Positions 13,117 through 25,100 of a stretch of 64,000 bases of DNA are shown here, piece after piece. The notes under the pieces are model-generated. The model made no database searches. It saw nothing but the letters and a program-made list of their open reading frames with translations, and was not told where the DNA came from. Each line of letters starts with the position of its first letter. Within the stretch, counting starts at the first letter, position 1. The position numbers were made by a program, and so were the translations under genes. Location of the stretch: positions 3,493,448 through 3,557,447 of the forward strand of contig NC_072453.1 of the NCBI RefSeq assembly GCF_027596085.1, written 5' to 3'. Source of the stretch: Anoplopoma fimbria (taxonomy: Eukaryota; Chordata; Actinopteri; Perciformes; Anoplopomatidae).

Positions 13117-13540
13117 GCATATGTTACAAGTATAATGTTTACCATGTCAACATGGTGTTAGCATGCTAACATTTGCTAATCAGCACTAAAGTGCAGCTGA
13201 GGTCGATTGGAATGGATTTCTTTTTGCAGGTTATTTCCCATTAATCAAATTATTGGACAAAATTACTTTTGACCTGTTGATGGCGCTAGATGCAAAGTCA
13301 TGCAATACAAATTATTGAAATTCATCCTGCAGGTATCAATGTGTGTACCAAATTTCCAATTTTTGTTGAGATCTTAAAAACGAAAAAAAGTCAACCCTGG
13401 TGGCACAAAAGGAAAAGTCAGGAGATCACCAAAGTAATAAGAGCCCATCCCCTGGGTACCATGAATGTCTGAACCAGATATTATGGTAATCCTATCAATA
13501 GTTGTTGACCGACATTGCCATCCTTAGAGCCAAGCATTAC
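13117..13540 (+). repeat. Dispersed repeat family 1, copy A
   Basis: Shares several blocks with copies at 32955-33255 and 60178-60575: TTAGCATGCTAACATTTGCT, AGCACTAAAGTGCAGCTGAGG, TTTGACCTG followed by TGATGGCGCT, AGGAGATCACCAAAG and CATGAATGTCTG. It probably lies in the gdf2 3' UTR or just beyond it. No coding capacity. Non-autonomous element relic, family not named. Confidence 0.7.
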
Positions 13541-16225
13541 TAACAATTTAATAAAGTCATGCAATGCTTACATTAAACATACTGTATGTATCTTTTTACA
13601 GTGTAGTCATGAAACAATGCTATGTAGCATTTACTGTTTATGCTTTTCCTTCAAATTAGTTGCTAATTAAAAGTCTTAAAATAGTGATATTTCTTGAATG
13701 ATGGAACTATCAACAAGTCAGTTACACCTTGTTGCATGCGCTGCTATGAATTCTAATGGAACCAGTGGCCTTTGCTAAAAATGTGTTGTTGTTGTTGTTA
13801 ATTTTATTTTACATGTTAACACCACTAAGCAGAAAACCAAAAGGAGACAGTTATCTTTACACTGTGTATTTAATACTGGATATATGTACATAAAAAAGCT
13901 TGCCTGTACACTGTCCTGGTCTAATATGTTTCAACAACAATACAATTGTAATTGTATGCAGTAAATCATTTTTAAAAGAGCAAAAAGTATATTAAAATGA
14001 AACAAAAAAGAATTAGTAAAACACAATCTAAAAATCAAAGTCCTTGAATTTTGTTTGTTATTAGACCTCTTTGGTTACTATCACAACAACTATATAATTA
14101 TGTGTTTTTTTGTAGATTAAGAAAATAATGCTACAGTACATCCATCAGTAATGTGATGTTTGTAGAAGAAATCAATTGACCTGTTGGCATTAATAGCGGG
14201 ACATTTAATCACAGCTGTCCATCTATTAATCGTGTACTAGTTTAAGTTTAAATCTGTACATTACCATTGAAAGTGTAATTTGTTTATATTGATATATATA
14301 TTTAGAGGTATTCTGCAAATCACTGCCATACAGACTTGTACAGTGTTCAGCTTGTACATGCATGCTACATTGCTGATTGAAGAGTTTTTATTTTACTGTA
14401 TGTCTCATGATGTCTACATTTTGTTTTTGAGGTTTTCCTACCCTGAAATGAATAAAAGTCTTGCCACAAAACGAAATTGTATTTTAGTTACTCAAGTCAT
14501 CCTGCATTTACTGCATTAAGTACCTTAAATACCTTTAGTACCTTTTTGCATGACTGAATGTCTTTTTCTTCCCAATTCCTACTTTGACTTCAGGTGGTGA
14601 CCATTGGGTACTGCAATTCATAATACTCCAACCAATAAAATCATCACAGACTAGCTAAACAAATGTAACTGCGTTTTTTGCCTAAGTTGACACTATCACC
14701 TTGTATTGGCAGCTTCAAACTAATAAATATCAGCATTGCCTAAAAAAAACTTAAATCTCAATTTGTAATCCTGCATGAAAGTAAGCTGACGACTGAGTAT
14801 AGCATAGTATAGCAAAGTGCAGTTATAGTGTACGGCAGTGTATTGCTGCAACCACAACAAAAAAAAGAAAAGAAAACATTTGCTCAGATTCTCATTACTT
14901 GATAGGAGATAAGTTAATATAATTGTGATATAATTTTTTTACACGGCACAAATAAACTATTACTTGCAATCCAAATAACGTTAACCTAACACAGCAGTGA
15001 AACACTGCACATAATATACACAAAACTAGAAAAAATCCGATAAGACAAGGCGTTTTGAAGCTCCAGGATGCAGCCAGGGGGAGAAAAGAAAAAGAAAACC
15101 CTTTAACCCTGGCTTAAGCGAGGCAGCATACAAGAAGAAACTAGTTTATTCAACGTTGAAGAACCTAATTTATTTATTTTTTTAAGGAAAATAAATGTAA
15201 AGATAAGACAAAGTGGTGTTCAGACTCTTGCCCAAACCCAATGTCCCCCCTAAGGCCTTAAACCCTGAACCCCCAGGGACATACTCATGTCACCTGGTAA
15301 TTGGTTGAGTGTAAAAGACTGTATGAGCTTGAAATGGTGTAATCATGAGTTCATGTGTTTTTATATTATATTTAATGCCAATGTTCGTGAGTAAATGTAA
15401 TTAGCCAGGCTGAACAACCTTGTGCCGTCCTCTTTGTTTACCTTTTTTATGTCTCCATGCTTCCAGTGGTAACCCTGTGTTTAAAGTCGACAATATGTCC
15501 TTTTTTTGTTTTCTTACAATTCAAACACAAACTTCTCTGGAATGTTGGCACCAGTAAATAAATGCATTAGCAGTAGGGATTATTGAGTCCCTGCAGTAAA
15601 TCACAGCTGCTGCCACTGCTCGTTAGAGAATAGTTAAAACAACTGTGTGTCATTGTCTCCCTTAAGCAGTGACTTGGCTATGTCAAATGACACTATGGCA
15701 GATTTCTGTTAAATTAGTGAAGTTATATACAAAGTTAAACTACTCAGATACTTTTATTACATTAAGGGGAAAACATTTACATACAAGTAGAACAAACTAA
15801 TTGCACTCAATCCAAATCTTTTCATCTTAATGCACAGTGTAAGTTTTGTAAATATTTAAAGTCAGTGACACATCCTTATCAGCGCTGGAAAACCTCTGTG
15901 AAAAGACCAATGAGGGAGCAAGTTCATGTAGACACTTGCACTTCCTTCGGGTTGACCCAGAATTGCTCTTGTCTCAAATTAGCATCAAAAACAAGCCAGG
16001 CAAAACCATTTCAATGTCCAAGAAAATAATTGGCTCAGTTGACTTTTGCCCCCAGCAGCATGTGACAACAGAATGTCCGGATAAGCCTGCATACATTTTT
16101 TTTTGTTTGTTTTGTTCACTTGGGAGAAGCACAACAATCTGTAGACCCAAAATTGACAAATTATGACCTTATAAAGTTACAGTACCGAGCCTTGGAGTGG
16201 CCATAGAGAGAAAAAAAATGAATAT

Positions 16226-16640
16226 TGACGGCACAATTTACTAATTTGAGCGCACAAGATAATTATTTCTCTCAATTCAATAAAATCGTCACCACGATTT
16301 GATTTATATGCCCACAAGATAGAAATTTGTGGCCTCAATTTGATTAAATGTTCCCAAGTTTTGGTTTATTTGGTTAAAAATGTCAAAAACCCAAAATGTA
16401 ACCAGAAGATCTGCCACCTGCTTGACAGCCTGGAAAATCACTCCAGTGAGAGACTGCAGTCTGGTGCGCTGTAAAGGCTTTCTGTATATACACTTATTTT
16501 CTGTGCAAAAATTCATCAAAATGGGTACAATATATTTTTAATTAAGGAACAGAATTATAACGTGGTCTGAGGCCATGATTTACTAATTTGACGCTGACGA
16601 GAGCAGATCAGAGCGGTAAAGTTGTGGCCAGGGTATTTAT
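16226..16640. repeat. Degenerate element with internal repeats
   Basis: The phrase ATTTACTAATTTGA occurs near 16237 and again near 16577. Between about 16232 and 16360 two diverged units of about 60 nt follow each other, each with CACAAGATA and CTCAATT blocks. This looks like an old, partly decayed interspersed element. Confidence 0.45.
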
Positions 16641-17778
16641 ATATACAAATATTAAGAATTCATAATATTTGAATCTCTGCTGGCTAACTACCTTACTGAA
16701 ATAGCTAATGAGCTGTTCTTACCCGCTAACATGCAAATTACCCTACAAGATTATTTCATTCCACGGAGCAGCCTTGTATGACACAATGCAGCTTTAATAA
16801 GTCTTGATCGGTGAGAGTTGGCAAAGGGGATTTATTATGCAAGGTGTGAGGCGGTATTAAAAGTTAAGACGTTGAGATTAGCTGAGCACAGTGTACTGTA
16901 GTATTTGGAAGGAGATGACGTCAGGCTCCATAATGCCGAGCTGCAAAATTACCTGGATCAGGGTACCACTCCACAATGTATAGATTTAACACTTGAGTAA
17001 ATATAGTTTGAATTAAATGAATGGATGTAAACTTGTCAACTTTGGACTTGCATTTCGCCGATGTAATATTCACATAAAAACTTTATTTCACCCACCACCA
17101 AATAAATCAAGATTTATTTTGATTAAAAGAAGAAAAAAAACTAACCTAACCACGAGAAACAAAAGCCTACTATGAAAGGAGAGCAAATTAGAAGGAAAAT
17201 GGCGAATAATCATATGACTCAGCATTCAATCCAGAGAAAGACGTTTTGTTCTGTGGGTGTGTGTTTTTCTTCTTTATCCTATTTTGATCCTGCATGTGTT
17301 TTTAAGAAGACTTTGCCACGTGTCTATAAACTGTGTAATCATGTCACCAGTGGAGCGACCCAGACATGACCCTTAAAGCTACCAACAGTACCCAAGTACA
17401 CCACCATAAGCTACAATAACAAACATGGGAGTGAGAGAGAGTGAGCGTGAGAGTCCCTGATCAGGCTTTGGCATCAATCAGTCCTCCCAAAACACATGTT
17501 TGACCTGTCCATCTTTTGTATCTAAAAGAAAATTATTTGTGGTTTCAAAATTACTGAGATAACATCTGATGAATTTAGAAAACAATGCCGAAATAAGACT
17601 ACAGTAAGTGATGGTAGCTTGAGACAAGAACATTAAGCTCCTTGGACAAATACAATGCAACTGCTTAAGAAAAATGCATGTGTGGGACAAGGTTAGAAAC
17701 AGCACAGGCCCCCCTTTTTTTCATTCAATTCACCATTTTTTGATTATGTCTGTTATTGTCTGCTGGCTAAAGCACCGA

Positions 17779-17822
17779 AGATAATGCGATTAAAGGTTTA
17801 TTGGGAACAAAAGCCTCTTATG
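17779..17822 (+). promoter_or_regulatory. Upstream block of rbp3 gene 1, shared with gene 2
   Basis: A 44-nt block starting 176 nt before the gene 1 ATG. Its first 25 nt match the block at 22004-22028 at 24 positions, and its last 9 nt (CCTCTTATG) match exactly, with a spacer of the same length. The core GCGATTAAAGG holds a GATTA, the half-site bound by OTX/CRX homeodomain proteins. Mammalian Rbp3 is known to be controlled by OTX2 and CRX through such sites. Use in this fish is inferred, not shown. Confidence 0.7.
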
Positions 17823-17954
17823 ATGATGTTGTTGTGTCCAAAACATGACAGTGACAATGTTCCCTCCTACAAAAAACACCATCTCTCATCAAAGACAAAT
17901 GGACTAAGGCAGCCCAGTGAAAGAGAAGACTGAGCTGTTCTCTTTCCATCAGTG

Positions 17955-20741
17955 ATGATGAAGACCTTGGCGATGGCGCAACACACCCCACCACTGCTGT
18001 TGATGCTTCTCCTTTGTACTCCATCGGTCTCGTCATCATTCCAGCCAGCTCTGATGTTAGAAATGGCCAAGATTCTTTTGGAAAACTACTGCTTCCCTGA
18101 GAACTTAGTTGGGATGCAGGAGGCCATCCAACAAGCCATCGACAGTGGAGAAATCTTGCAGATTTCAGACAGGAATACCCTGGCTTCTGTGCTCACGGCT
18201 GGAGCACAGGGGGCACTGAACGATCCGCGGTTGACTGTGTCATATGAGCCAAATTTTGTTCCAGTGATGCCACCTTCGCTGCCGTCCCTCCCCGCAGAGC
18301 AGCTGATCAGACTGGTGAGAAACTCTGTCCAGCTGGATACCCTGGACAATAACGTTGGATATTTGCGGATAGATCGGGTCATTGGGGAGACGACAGCGGC
18401 AAAGCTTGGCTCCCTGCTGAGAGATAACATCTGGAACAAGGTTGCTCACACATCCTCACTGATCTTGGACCTGAGGTATTGTACAGCTGGAGAACTGTCT
18501 GGAGTTCCCTTTATAATCTCCTATTTCTCAGACCCTGAGCCCCTCATTCATATTGACACAGTGTATGACAGGCCCTCAAATAAAACAAGGGAGCTGTGGA
18601 CCTTGCCTTCAATTATGGGGGAAAGGTATGGAAAGAAGAAAGACTTGATTATTTTGACCAGTAAGCGTACCATGGGCGCTGCTGAGGCAGTGGCATATAC
18701 ACTAAAAAACTTAAAGAGGGCCATCACAGTTGGGGAAAGGTCTGCTGGTGGGTCCGTAAAAGTCCAAAAGATTAGGATCCCCAAGTCGGAGTTCTACATA
18801 ACAGTTCCTGTGGCAAGATCAGTTAGTCCAATCACAGGCCATAGCTGGGAAGTGAGTGGCGTTTCCCCAACCGTCAACGTCATCGCCAAGGAAGCTGTCG
18901 CACAAGCCAAGTCCCTTCTGGCTATAAGGAGTGCCATTCCAAAAGTTGTGAAGAGCATTGCCAACATAATTGGGAGGTGCTATGCTTTCACTGACAGAGT
19001 CCCAGCTATCCTTCAACATCTGCAATCAATGGACTTTTTTTCAGTCGTATCTGAGGAGAACCTAGCTTACAGACTCAACCAGGACCTCCAGACTGTGACA
19101 GAAGATCCACGACTGATTATTAAATACATGGAAGACAATGATGCCATAGAAAAGGAGGACTTTGCACTTGACAACTTTCCAGATGATTTGGATTCTTTAA
19201 AAGTCCTGGTAGATACAATGATCAAAGTGGAAATTCTCCCACACAATACTGGCTATCTTCGCTTTGATACATTTTTCAAGTCATCTGCAGGGCCTAAACT
19301 AGAAGAGCTCATGGCTAAAAATGTATGGGAGCCCCTTAAAGACACTAATAACCTGATTATTGATCTACGCTATAACACTGATGGGTCCTTTACCTCTCTA
19401 GCCCTTATACTGTCCTATCTGCAGGACACTTACCAAAAGCATTATTTTTTCACAATATATGACAAAATTCAGAACACAACAACAGAATATGAATCTCTGC
19501 CACGAATTATAGGCCCAACCTACGGCTCCAAACGTGGGGTTTATGTGTTGACCAGCTACTACACAGCAAGTGCCGGCGAAGAGTTTGCTTACCTGATACA
19601 GTCACTACATCGTGGCACAGTCATTGGGGAAATTACATCTGGTACTCTAATGCACTCAAAAACATTCCAAATAGAGGGGACAAATATTGCCATCACTGTC
19701 CCTTTCATTAACTTTTTAGACAACAGCGGTGAATTCTGGCTAGGAGGTGGTGTGGTCCCTGATGCCATTGTGCTAGCTGAGGAAGCTGTGGAGCACGTTC
19801 ATGAGATTGCAGATTTTCACCAAGGGCTCAAGTTCCTCATAGAAGGAACTGGAGTACTGTTAGAAAAACACTATGCAATCCATAAAGTAGCGCTTAAGGT
19901 CAGCAAGGTACTGTTGAGCAAATGGGCTGAGGGATTGTACCGTTCGGTGGTTGACTCTGAATCTTTGGCATCTCAGTTGACGGCAGACCTTCAAGAGACT
20001 TCAGGCGATCATCACCTTCATGTCTTCCACTGCGATGTTGAGCCAGAGTTGCTTCACGACGTCCCAAAAATCCCCACTGTTGAAGAAGTGGGATACATAA
20101 TTGATGCTTTGTTTAAAGTTGAGCTTCTGCCAGGTAATGTTGGATATCTGAGGTTTGACATGATGGCAGATGTAGAGGTGGTAAAGGCCATTGGGCCTCA
20201 GCTGATAAAATCAGTGTGGAGCAAGATAGTAAACACAGATGCCCTCATAATTGACATGAGGTACAACACTGGTGGATATTCAACAGCAATTCCCCTCTTG
20301 TGCACCTATTTATTTGATGCTGAACCATTGCGGCATCTTTACACTGTCTTTGACCGCACCACAACCACCATGACAGAGGTCATGACATTGCCTCAAGTCA
20401 GAGGTCAAAGGTATGGGTCCTCCAAGGACGTCTACATCCTCACCAGTCACATGACAGGGTCAGCAGCTGAAGTGTTCACCCGCTCTATGAAGGACCTGAA
20501 AAGGGCCACAATCATTGGAGAGCCAACAATTGGAGGGTCGCTATCAAGCAGAACTTATCAGATCGGGGACAGCGTCCTGTACGCTTCTATCCCTAACCAG
20601 GTTGTGTTGAGTGCAATCACTGGGAAAGAGTGGAGCGTTTCAGGGATTGAGCCTCACGTTATAGCCCAGGCAAGTGATGCTCTTCCTGTGGCGCAGAGAT
20701 TCATAGCTACAAGACATTTAAAGAGAAGGCACGAAAAGTAG
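17955..20741 (+). CDS. rbp3: Interphotoreceptor retinoid-binding protein, rbp3 gene 1 (intronless)
   Basis: IRBP is secreted into the interphotoreceptor matrix and carries retinoids and fatty acids between photoreceptors, RPE and Muller glia. This copy is one uninterrupted 928-codon frame. ATGs at 17955 and 17958 are equivalent starts; another in-frame ATG is at 17973. A signal peptide (to about residue 25) precedes three IRBP modules of about 300 aa: about 25-321, 322-615 and 616-928. Each module repeats the pattern GYLR(I/F)D..., then (L/I)(I/L)DLRY or DMRYNTGG, then ILTS and IGE. Typical signatures include LENYCFPENLVGMQEAIQQA and GDHHLHVFHCDVE. Mammalian RBP3 has four modules (about 1,247 aa) with three introns inside module 4. 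Here the protein stops after module 3 (...RHLKRRHEK), so module 4 and all introns are absent. It is followed head-to-tail by gene 2, as reported for zebrafish. Confidence 0.96.
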   Translation: MMKTLAMAQHTPPLLLMLLLCTPSVSSSFQPALMLEMAKILLENYCFPENLVGMQEAIQQAIDSGEILQISDRNTLASVLTAGAQGALNDPRLTVSYEPNFVPVMPPSLPSLPAEQLIRLVRNSVQLDTLDNNVGYLRIDRVIGETTAAKLGSLLRDNIWNKVAHTSSLILDLRYCTAGELSGVPFIISYFSDPEPLIHIDTVYDRPSNKTRELWTLPSIMGERYGKKKDLIILTSKRTMGAAEAVAYTLKNLKRAITVGERSAGGSVKVQKIRIPKSEFYITVPVARSVSPITGHSWEVSGVSPTVNVIAKEAVAQAKSLLAIRSAIPKVVKSIANIIGRCYAFTDRVPAILQHLQSMDFFSVVSEENLAYRLNQDLQTVTEDPRLIIKYMEDNDAIEKEDFALDNFPDDLDSLKVLVDTMIKVEILPHNTGYLRFDTFFKSSAGPKLEELMAKNVWEPLKDTNNLIIDLRYNTDGSFTSLALILSYLQDTYQKHYFFTIYDKIQNTTTEYESLPRIIGPTYGSKRGVYVLTSYYTASAGEEFAYLIQSLHRGTVIGEITSGTLMHSKTFQIEGTNIAITVPFINFLDNSGEFWLGGGVVPDAIVLAEEAVEHVHEIADFHQGLKFLIEGTGVLLEKHYAIHKVALKVSKVLLSKWAEGLYRSVVDSESLASQLTADLQETSGDHHLHVFHCDVEPELLHDVPKIPTVEEVGYIIDALFKVELLPGNVGYLRFDMMADVEVVKAIGPQLIKSVWSKIVNTDALIIDMRYNTGGYSTAIPLLCTYLFDAEPLRHLYTVFDRTTTTMTEVMTLPQVRGQRYGSSKDVYILTSHMTGSAAEVFTRSMKDLKRATIIGEPTIGGSLSSRTYQIGDSVLYASIPNQVVLSAITGKEWSVSGIEPHVIAQASDALPVAQRFIATRHLKRRHEK

Positions 20742-22003
20742 TTCCCCATGTTGTATGCTAACGTTAACCTTTACAAAACAATAGTAAATTTGTCTTGTGT
20801 TTAGCCACCACTTTAATGTCAGAGCCCAGTTTTTAATATTTGGCAAGTTTGGCCTGTGTGACATCAACATTATCTCCCAGAATCCAAGACCAGCCAGTTT
20901 CCACTATGAAATATGTTTTCCTATTCAACGTGTTTAGCTGAGTCCTCTATCCAGAAAGACTTGTACAGAGTGAATATGGATTCAATGTATAATCTCATTA
21001 TTAGCGGGAATTTATCAGCTGTGGGTAGGATCAAATCTCAAATCTACTTACCTAACCTGTTATTACAGTGAGGAAGTTTTGTGAATAAAACAACATCCCA
21101 TAAAGATTGATACACCAACCATCACTGTTTCTTGAAGTAAATTACATTGATTTAATGTTACACCTCCCCACCTGCATATTTTCATCATGTGAAATTGCCA
21201 TTTTCTCCTCTGTTTTAATATTTTCTGTTATTCCCTTTTTATTACATTTGAAATGCCATTTGTTTTAGGTAAATACGCCGTTGACCCATATTAATGCATG
21301 AAAAATGATTTAATCATTATGTAAATGTATTTTGATGTATGTCATCACCTTCATGTTTTCCACTGCGATGGACAATTTCTCATTTCATTGATTCATTTTT
21401 TGATTGCTTGCTTATTTATTTTTTAGCATTGGGTATCTTCATCATGCTGTAATGTTGTTTAAGCTTCCTTTTCCATAACTGCAAAACTACCAGCAGAGGG
21501 AGTAAGTACCAAACAAACCATAACTGACTCTTGCTGTTCACTTCAACCCCACTGCAGAAGAGAGACAACCACCTACTGAACAACTGCTATTAAATATGTT
21601 TAACAGACAATAAAATTATTCACTGGTTATATTGGTGGAATTATTTTAGATTTAATTTACTTCCCAGGCATTAGTAGGAACATTTCTCATTGAAGAAATG
21701 AATGTGCAGCTTTAAGTTTTGAATAATATGGCAATCATGGGTTTTCAAATGCTCTATTTCAACATTTTATTGTGTTTTCATCTTAAAAAATGGCAATAAA
21801 GTCACACATCAATGACTTTCACTTAAGTGAAACCACCAACCTTAATCTCTTTCCTGACAGTTGGGTACAAAGCTTGCTTTATATGACACACTTAAATAAG
21901 TGTTCAGAATACCTTGTGAAAATCTAAGACGATTATCTTTGGCAACACCTCTTTGTTCCTACACCTACATGGATAGGTTGTTATTGCCTTCCAGAAACAC
22001 TCA
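20742..22003. other. rbp3 gene 1 3' UTR and spacer to gene 2
   Basis: AATAAA at 21084-21089 is the likely poly(A) signal of gene 1; a second lies near 21609. The remaining spacer is AT-rich. It contains a 29-nt near-copy of gene 1 coding sequence at 21342-21370, and otherwise nothing recognisable. Confidence 0.55.
21342..21370 (+). repeat. 29-nt near-identical copy of rbp3 gene 1 coding sequence
   Basis: Matches 20009-20037 inside module 3 of gene 1 at 28 of 29 positions, including TCATCACCTTCATG and TTCCACTGCGATG. The similarity stops abruptly on both sides. It lies in non-coding spacer about 1.3 kb downstream of its source. Confidence 0.85.
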
Positions 22004-22047
22004 AGATAATGCGATTAGAGGTTTATTGTGGGGCAAATCCTCTTATG
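22004..22047 (+). promoter_or_regulatory. Upstream block of rbp3 gene 2, shared with gene 1
   Basis: The partner of 17779-17822, beginning 172 nt before the gene 2 ATG. It has the same GCGATTA core and the same 10-nt spacing to CCTCTTATG. Weaker similarity continues on both sides, for example TGTTATTG upstream and CCAAAACA downstream. A candidate photoreceptor or RPE control element retained by both duplicates. Confidence 0.7.
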
Positions 22048-22175
22048 TGTATGTTAACAGAAACCTTGCAGCCAAAACAGTGCCATTCGACAAAGAACCT
22101 CTTTGGAGAAGGAGGTTCGGTTCAACAACCTTCACTCACCATCTACTCACTTTTTGTCAGACTTAACTGACAAAA

Positions 22176-25100
22176 ATGGCAAAGCTTATCTTCCTGGTGG
22201 CACCTTTGCTAGTTTTAGGGAATGTTTTCTTTATCGATGCCGTGTTCGCTCCCAACCTTATCGTAGATATGGCAAAAATCGTCATGGACAATTATTGCTC
22301 ACCAGAGAAGCTGACAGGGATGAAGGAGGCTATTGAAGCAGCCAGCAGCAACACAGAAGTCCTCAATATCCCAGACCCTGAAACCTTGGCTAATGTACTC
22401 AGTGCTGGAGTCCAGACCACAGTCAGTGACCCACGTTTGATGGTCTCCTATGAGCCACACTATGTCCCTGTGGCTCCCCCGAAGATGCCTTCCTTGGCCC
22501 CTGAGCAGGTCATTGCCGTCCTGCAGACTTCGATTAAGCTCGACATCCTGGAGGGCAACATCGGCTACCTGAGGATTGATCACATCCTTGGGGAGGAGGT
22601 TGCTGACAAGGTTGGTCCTCTGCTCCTAGACCTGGTCTGGAATAAAATCCTGCCAACCTCAGCTCTCATCTTTGACTTGCGCTACACCAGCAGCGGGGAC
22701 ATCTCCGGAATCCCCTACATTGTGTCTTACTTCACTGAAGCCGAGTCTCCGATTCACATTGACAGCGTGTATGACCGTCCCTCAAACACCACCACTAAGC
22801 TGATTTCTATGTCAGCACTGCTAGGGGAAAGATACAGCATTGCAAAACCCCTCATTATCTTGACCAGCAAAAACACCAAGGGCATTGCCGAGGATGTTGC
22901 CTACTGCCTCCAGAACCTGAAGAGGGCCACCATTGTGGGCGAGAAGACAGCTGGGGGCTCTGTGAAAGTCGATAAAATCAAAGTGGGCGACACTGACTTC
23001 TACGTTACCGTGCCAACTGCAAAGTCCATCAACCCCATCACCGGCTCCACCTGGGAGATTACGGGTGTGACCCCTGATGTGGAGGTCAACGCCGAGGACG
23101 CCCTCGCAACCGCCATCAAGATTGTCAACCTCCGTGCCCAAGTTCCAGCCATCATTGAGGGATCAGCGACCCTGATTGCTGACAACTACGCCTTTGAAGA
23201 TATTGGTGCTGATGTTGCAGAAAAGTTGAAAGGGCTCCTGGCAAACGGCAAGTACAGCACGGTTGTCTCCAAAGACAGTCTGGAGATGAAGCTGTCCGCT
23301 GACCTGAAGACCCTTTCTGGGGACAAGAGCCTGAAGACCACTAGCAACATCCCAGCCCTGCCACCCATGGTGAGTCCCTTGTACATAAGATCATGGTCTT
23401 TGGGTGTCACTTGTTAATGTTCAAACACAGCTTTTTTGTTGGTTGTTATTTACTGCCAGAAGTTTCTTTAAAAGAGTTAACGCTTAACTTATACAGCTAA
23501 AAATGATCTTGTGTTCAAAACTTTTCAAAAAGTATTTGACACAATGTTGTGATGATGTGGGGAAGATGTTTTTGCACTGCATTGGTTAAACATAGTAAGT
23601 CTACGGAGGATATGATATCGATATTACACATTTGGAAACGTGTAATATGCAGCAATTCCAATAAATTTTATATGTGAAATATTTACATGAAAATCTGAAA
23701 AATATACTTGTACTGAGACATATTGCCCATGCTTATATAAAAAATGCTTGGATGGTGTTTGGCTTTTCCCTACAGGATTATTCTCCAGAGATGTACATTG
23801 AGCTGATCAAAGTCTCCTTCACAACTGACATATTTGAGAACAACATCGGCTACCTGCGCTTTGACATGTTTGGAGACTTTGAGGAGGTCAAGGCCATCGC
23901 CCAGATTATTGTTGAGCATGTGTGGAACAAAGTTGTCAACACTGATGCGATGATCGTTGACCTCAGGTTAGTAATCCTGTTTATGGAGCAAGTAAAAGCT
24001 TCTATTCAAGAGGCAGTTAGTCCATTTTGGAAAGAAAAAAAACATCCATTAAAGCTCAGTCAGGAACTTCATTTGCACAAGTGTATTATTTTTGTATTTG
24101 TATTTATCGTTGAAAATGGACCACCAACCGATCTACAGTATTACTTCATTTGAACATAACTTCTTACCTAAAAACATCTTGTCTTACCACCCCAGCCAAA
24201 ATGAGATAACATGGGATGACCTTCATAAATGCCTGCATAAATGAAAGTTTCACAAAGGACCATTCAGTTTCATCATGAATCTAACCATTCTATGATTTTT
24301 TCTGCTACTTTTTGTTGCAGAAACAACATTGGTGGCCCAACAACAGCCATCTCAGGCTTCTGCTCTTACTTCTTTGATGCCGACAAGCAGATTGTGCTGG
24401 ACAAACTTTACGACAGACCATCCGGGACCACCACAGAGCTCCTGACCCTGCCTGAACTCACAGGTAATTAAAAATTAAAAATAAGGCATAGATTCCAGTG
24501 ACTTGAAAGTTTGAGACTAGATGGTGAAGATAGTAGATATTTAGTTAGTAGTGCAGGTTCAACATTGAAGCATCTATGCTTTTTTATAAGCCATCTGGAT
24601 GTAATGCTTTGTATAAGTGATAGTTCCTAAAAGTCGTCCTGTATGGCAAAGTAACTACCCAAGGCCTCTTTGGCAAACATAAAAGCTTAATTTTGTTACT
24701 TCACCTCTTCTTTACATGATTCAATACCCTAATCGTACCATTATGTTCATCCATGCACTAATTTTCCACTTCCATCCTTCAATTCAACGTTGACCCTTTT
24801 TCATTACCAAGCTATCATTCTACCTCACAGTTTTAACCTTGTTCTGCCTCAATCTTATCCTCTTTCTAAGGCGCGAGGTACGGCTCCAAGAAGAGCCTGA
24901 TCATCCTGACCAGCAGAGTGACTGCCGGCGCCGCAGAGGAGTTCGTTTACATCATGAAGAAGCTTGGCCGTGCCATGATCGTCGGAGACACCACCGCCGG
25001 AACTTCCCACCCGCCCAAAACCTTCAGTGTTGGTGAGACCGACATCTTCCTCAACATCCCGACCGTCCACTCTGACACTAGCGCTGGGCCCGCCTGGGAG

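Larger units (their letters stand above)
12853..17778. other. gdf2 3' UTR and spacer to rbp3
   Basis: Candidate poly(A) signals are AATAAA at 13550-13555 and 14451-14456; either could end the gdf2 transcript. The spacer holds one dispersed repeat copy (13117-13540) and a degenerate internally repeated segment (16226-16640). No further exon, RNA gene or long open frame is recognisable. Confidence 0.5.

Noticed and set aside
18086..19025. Antisense open frames within rbp3 gene 1
   Set aside because: Shadows of the long, strongly conserved sense frame; none resembles a known protein.
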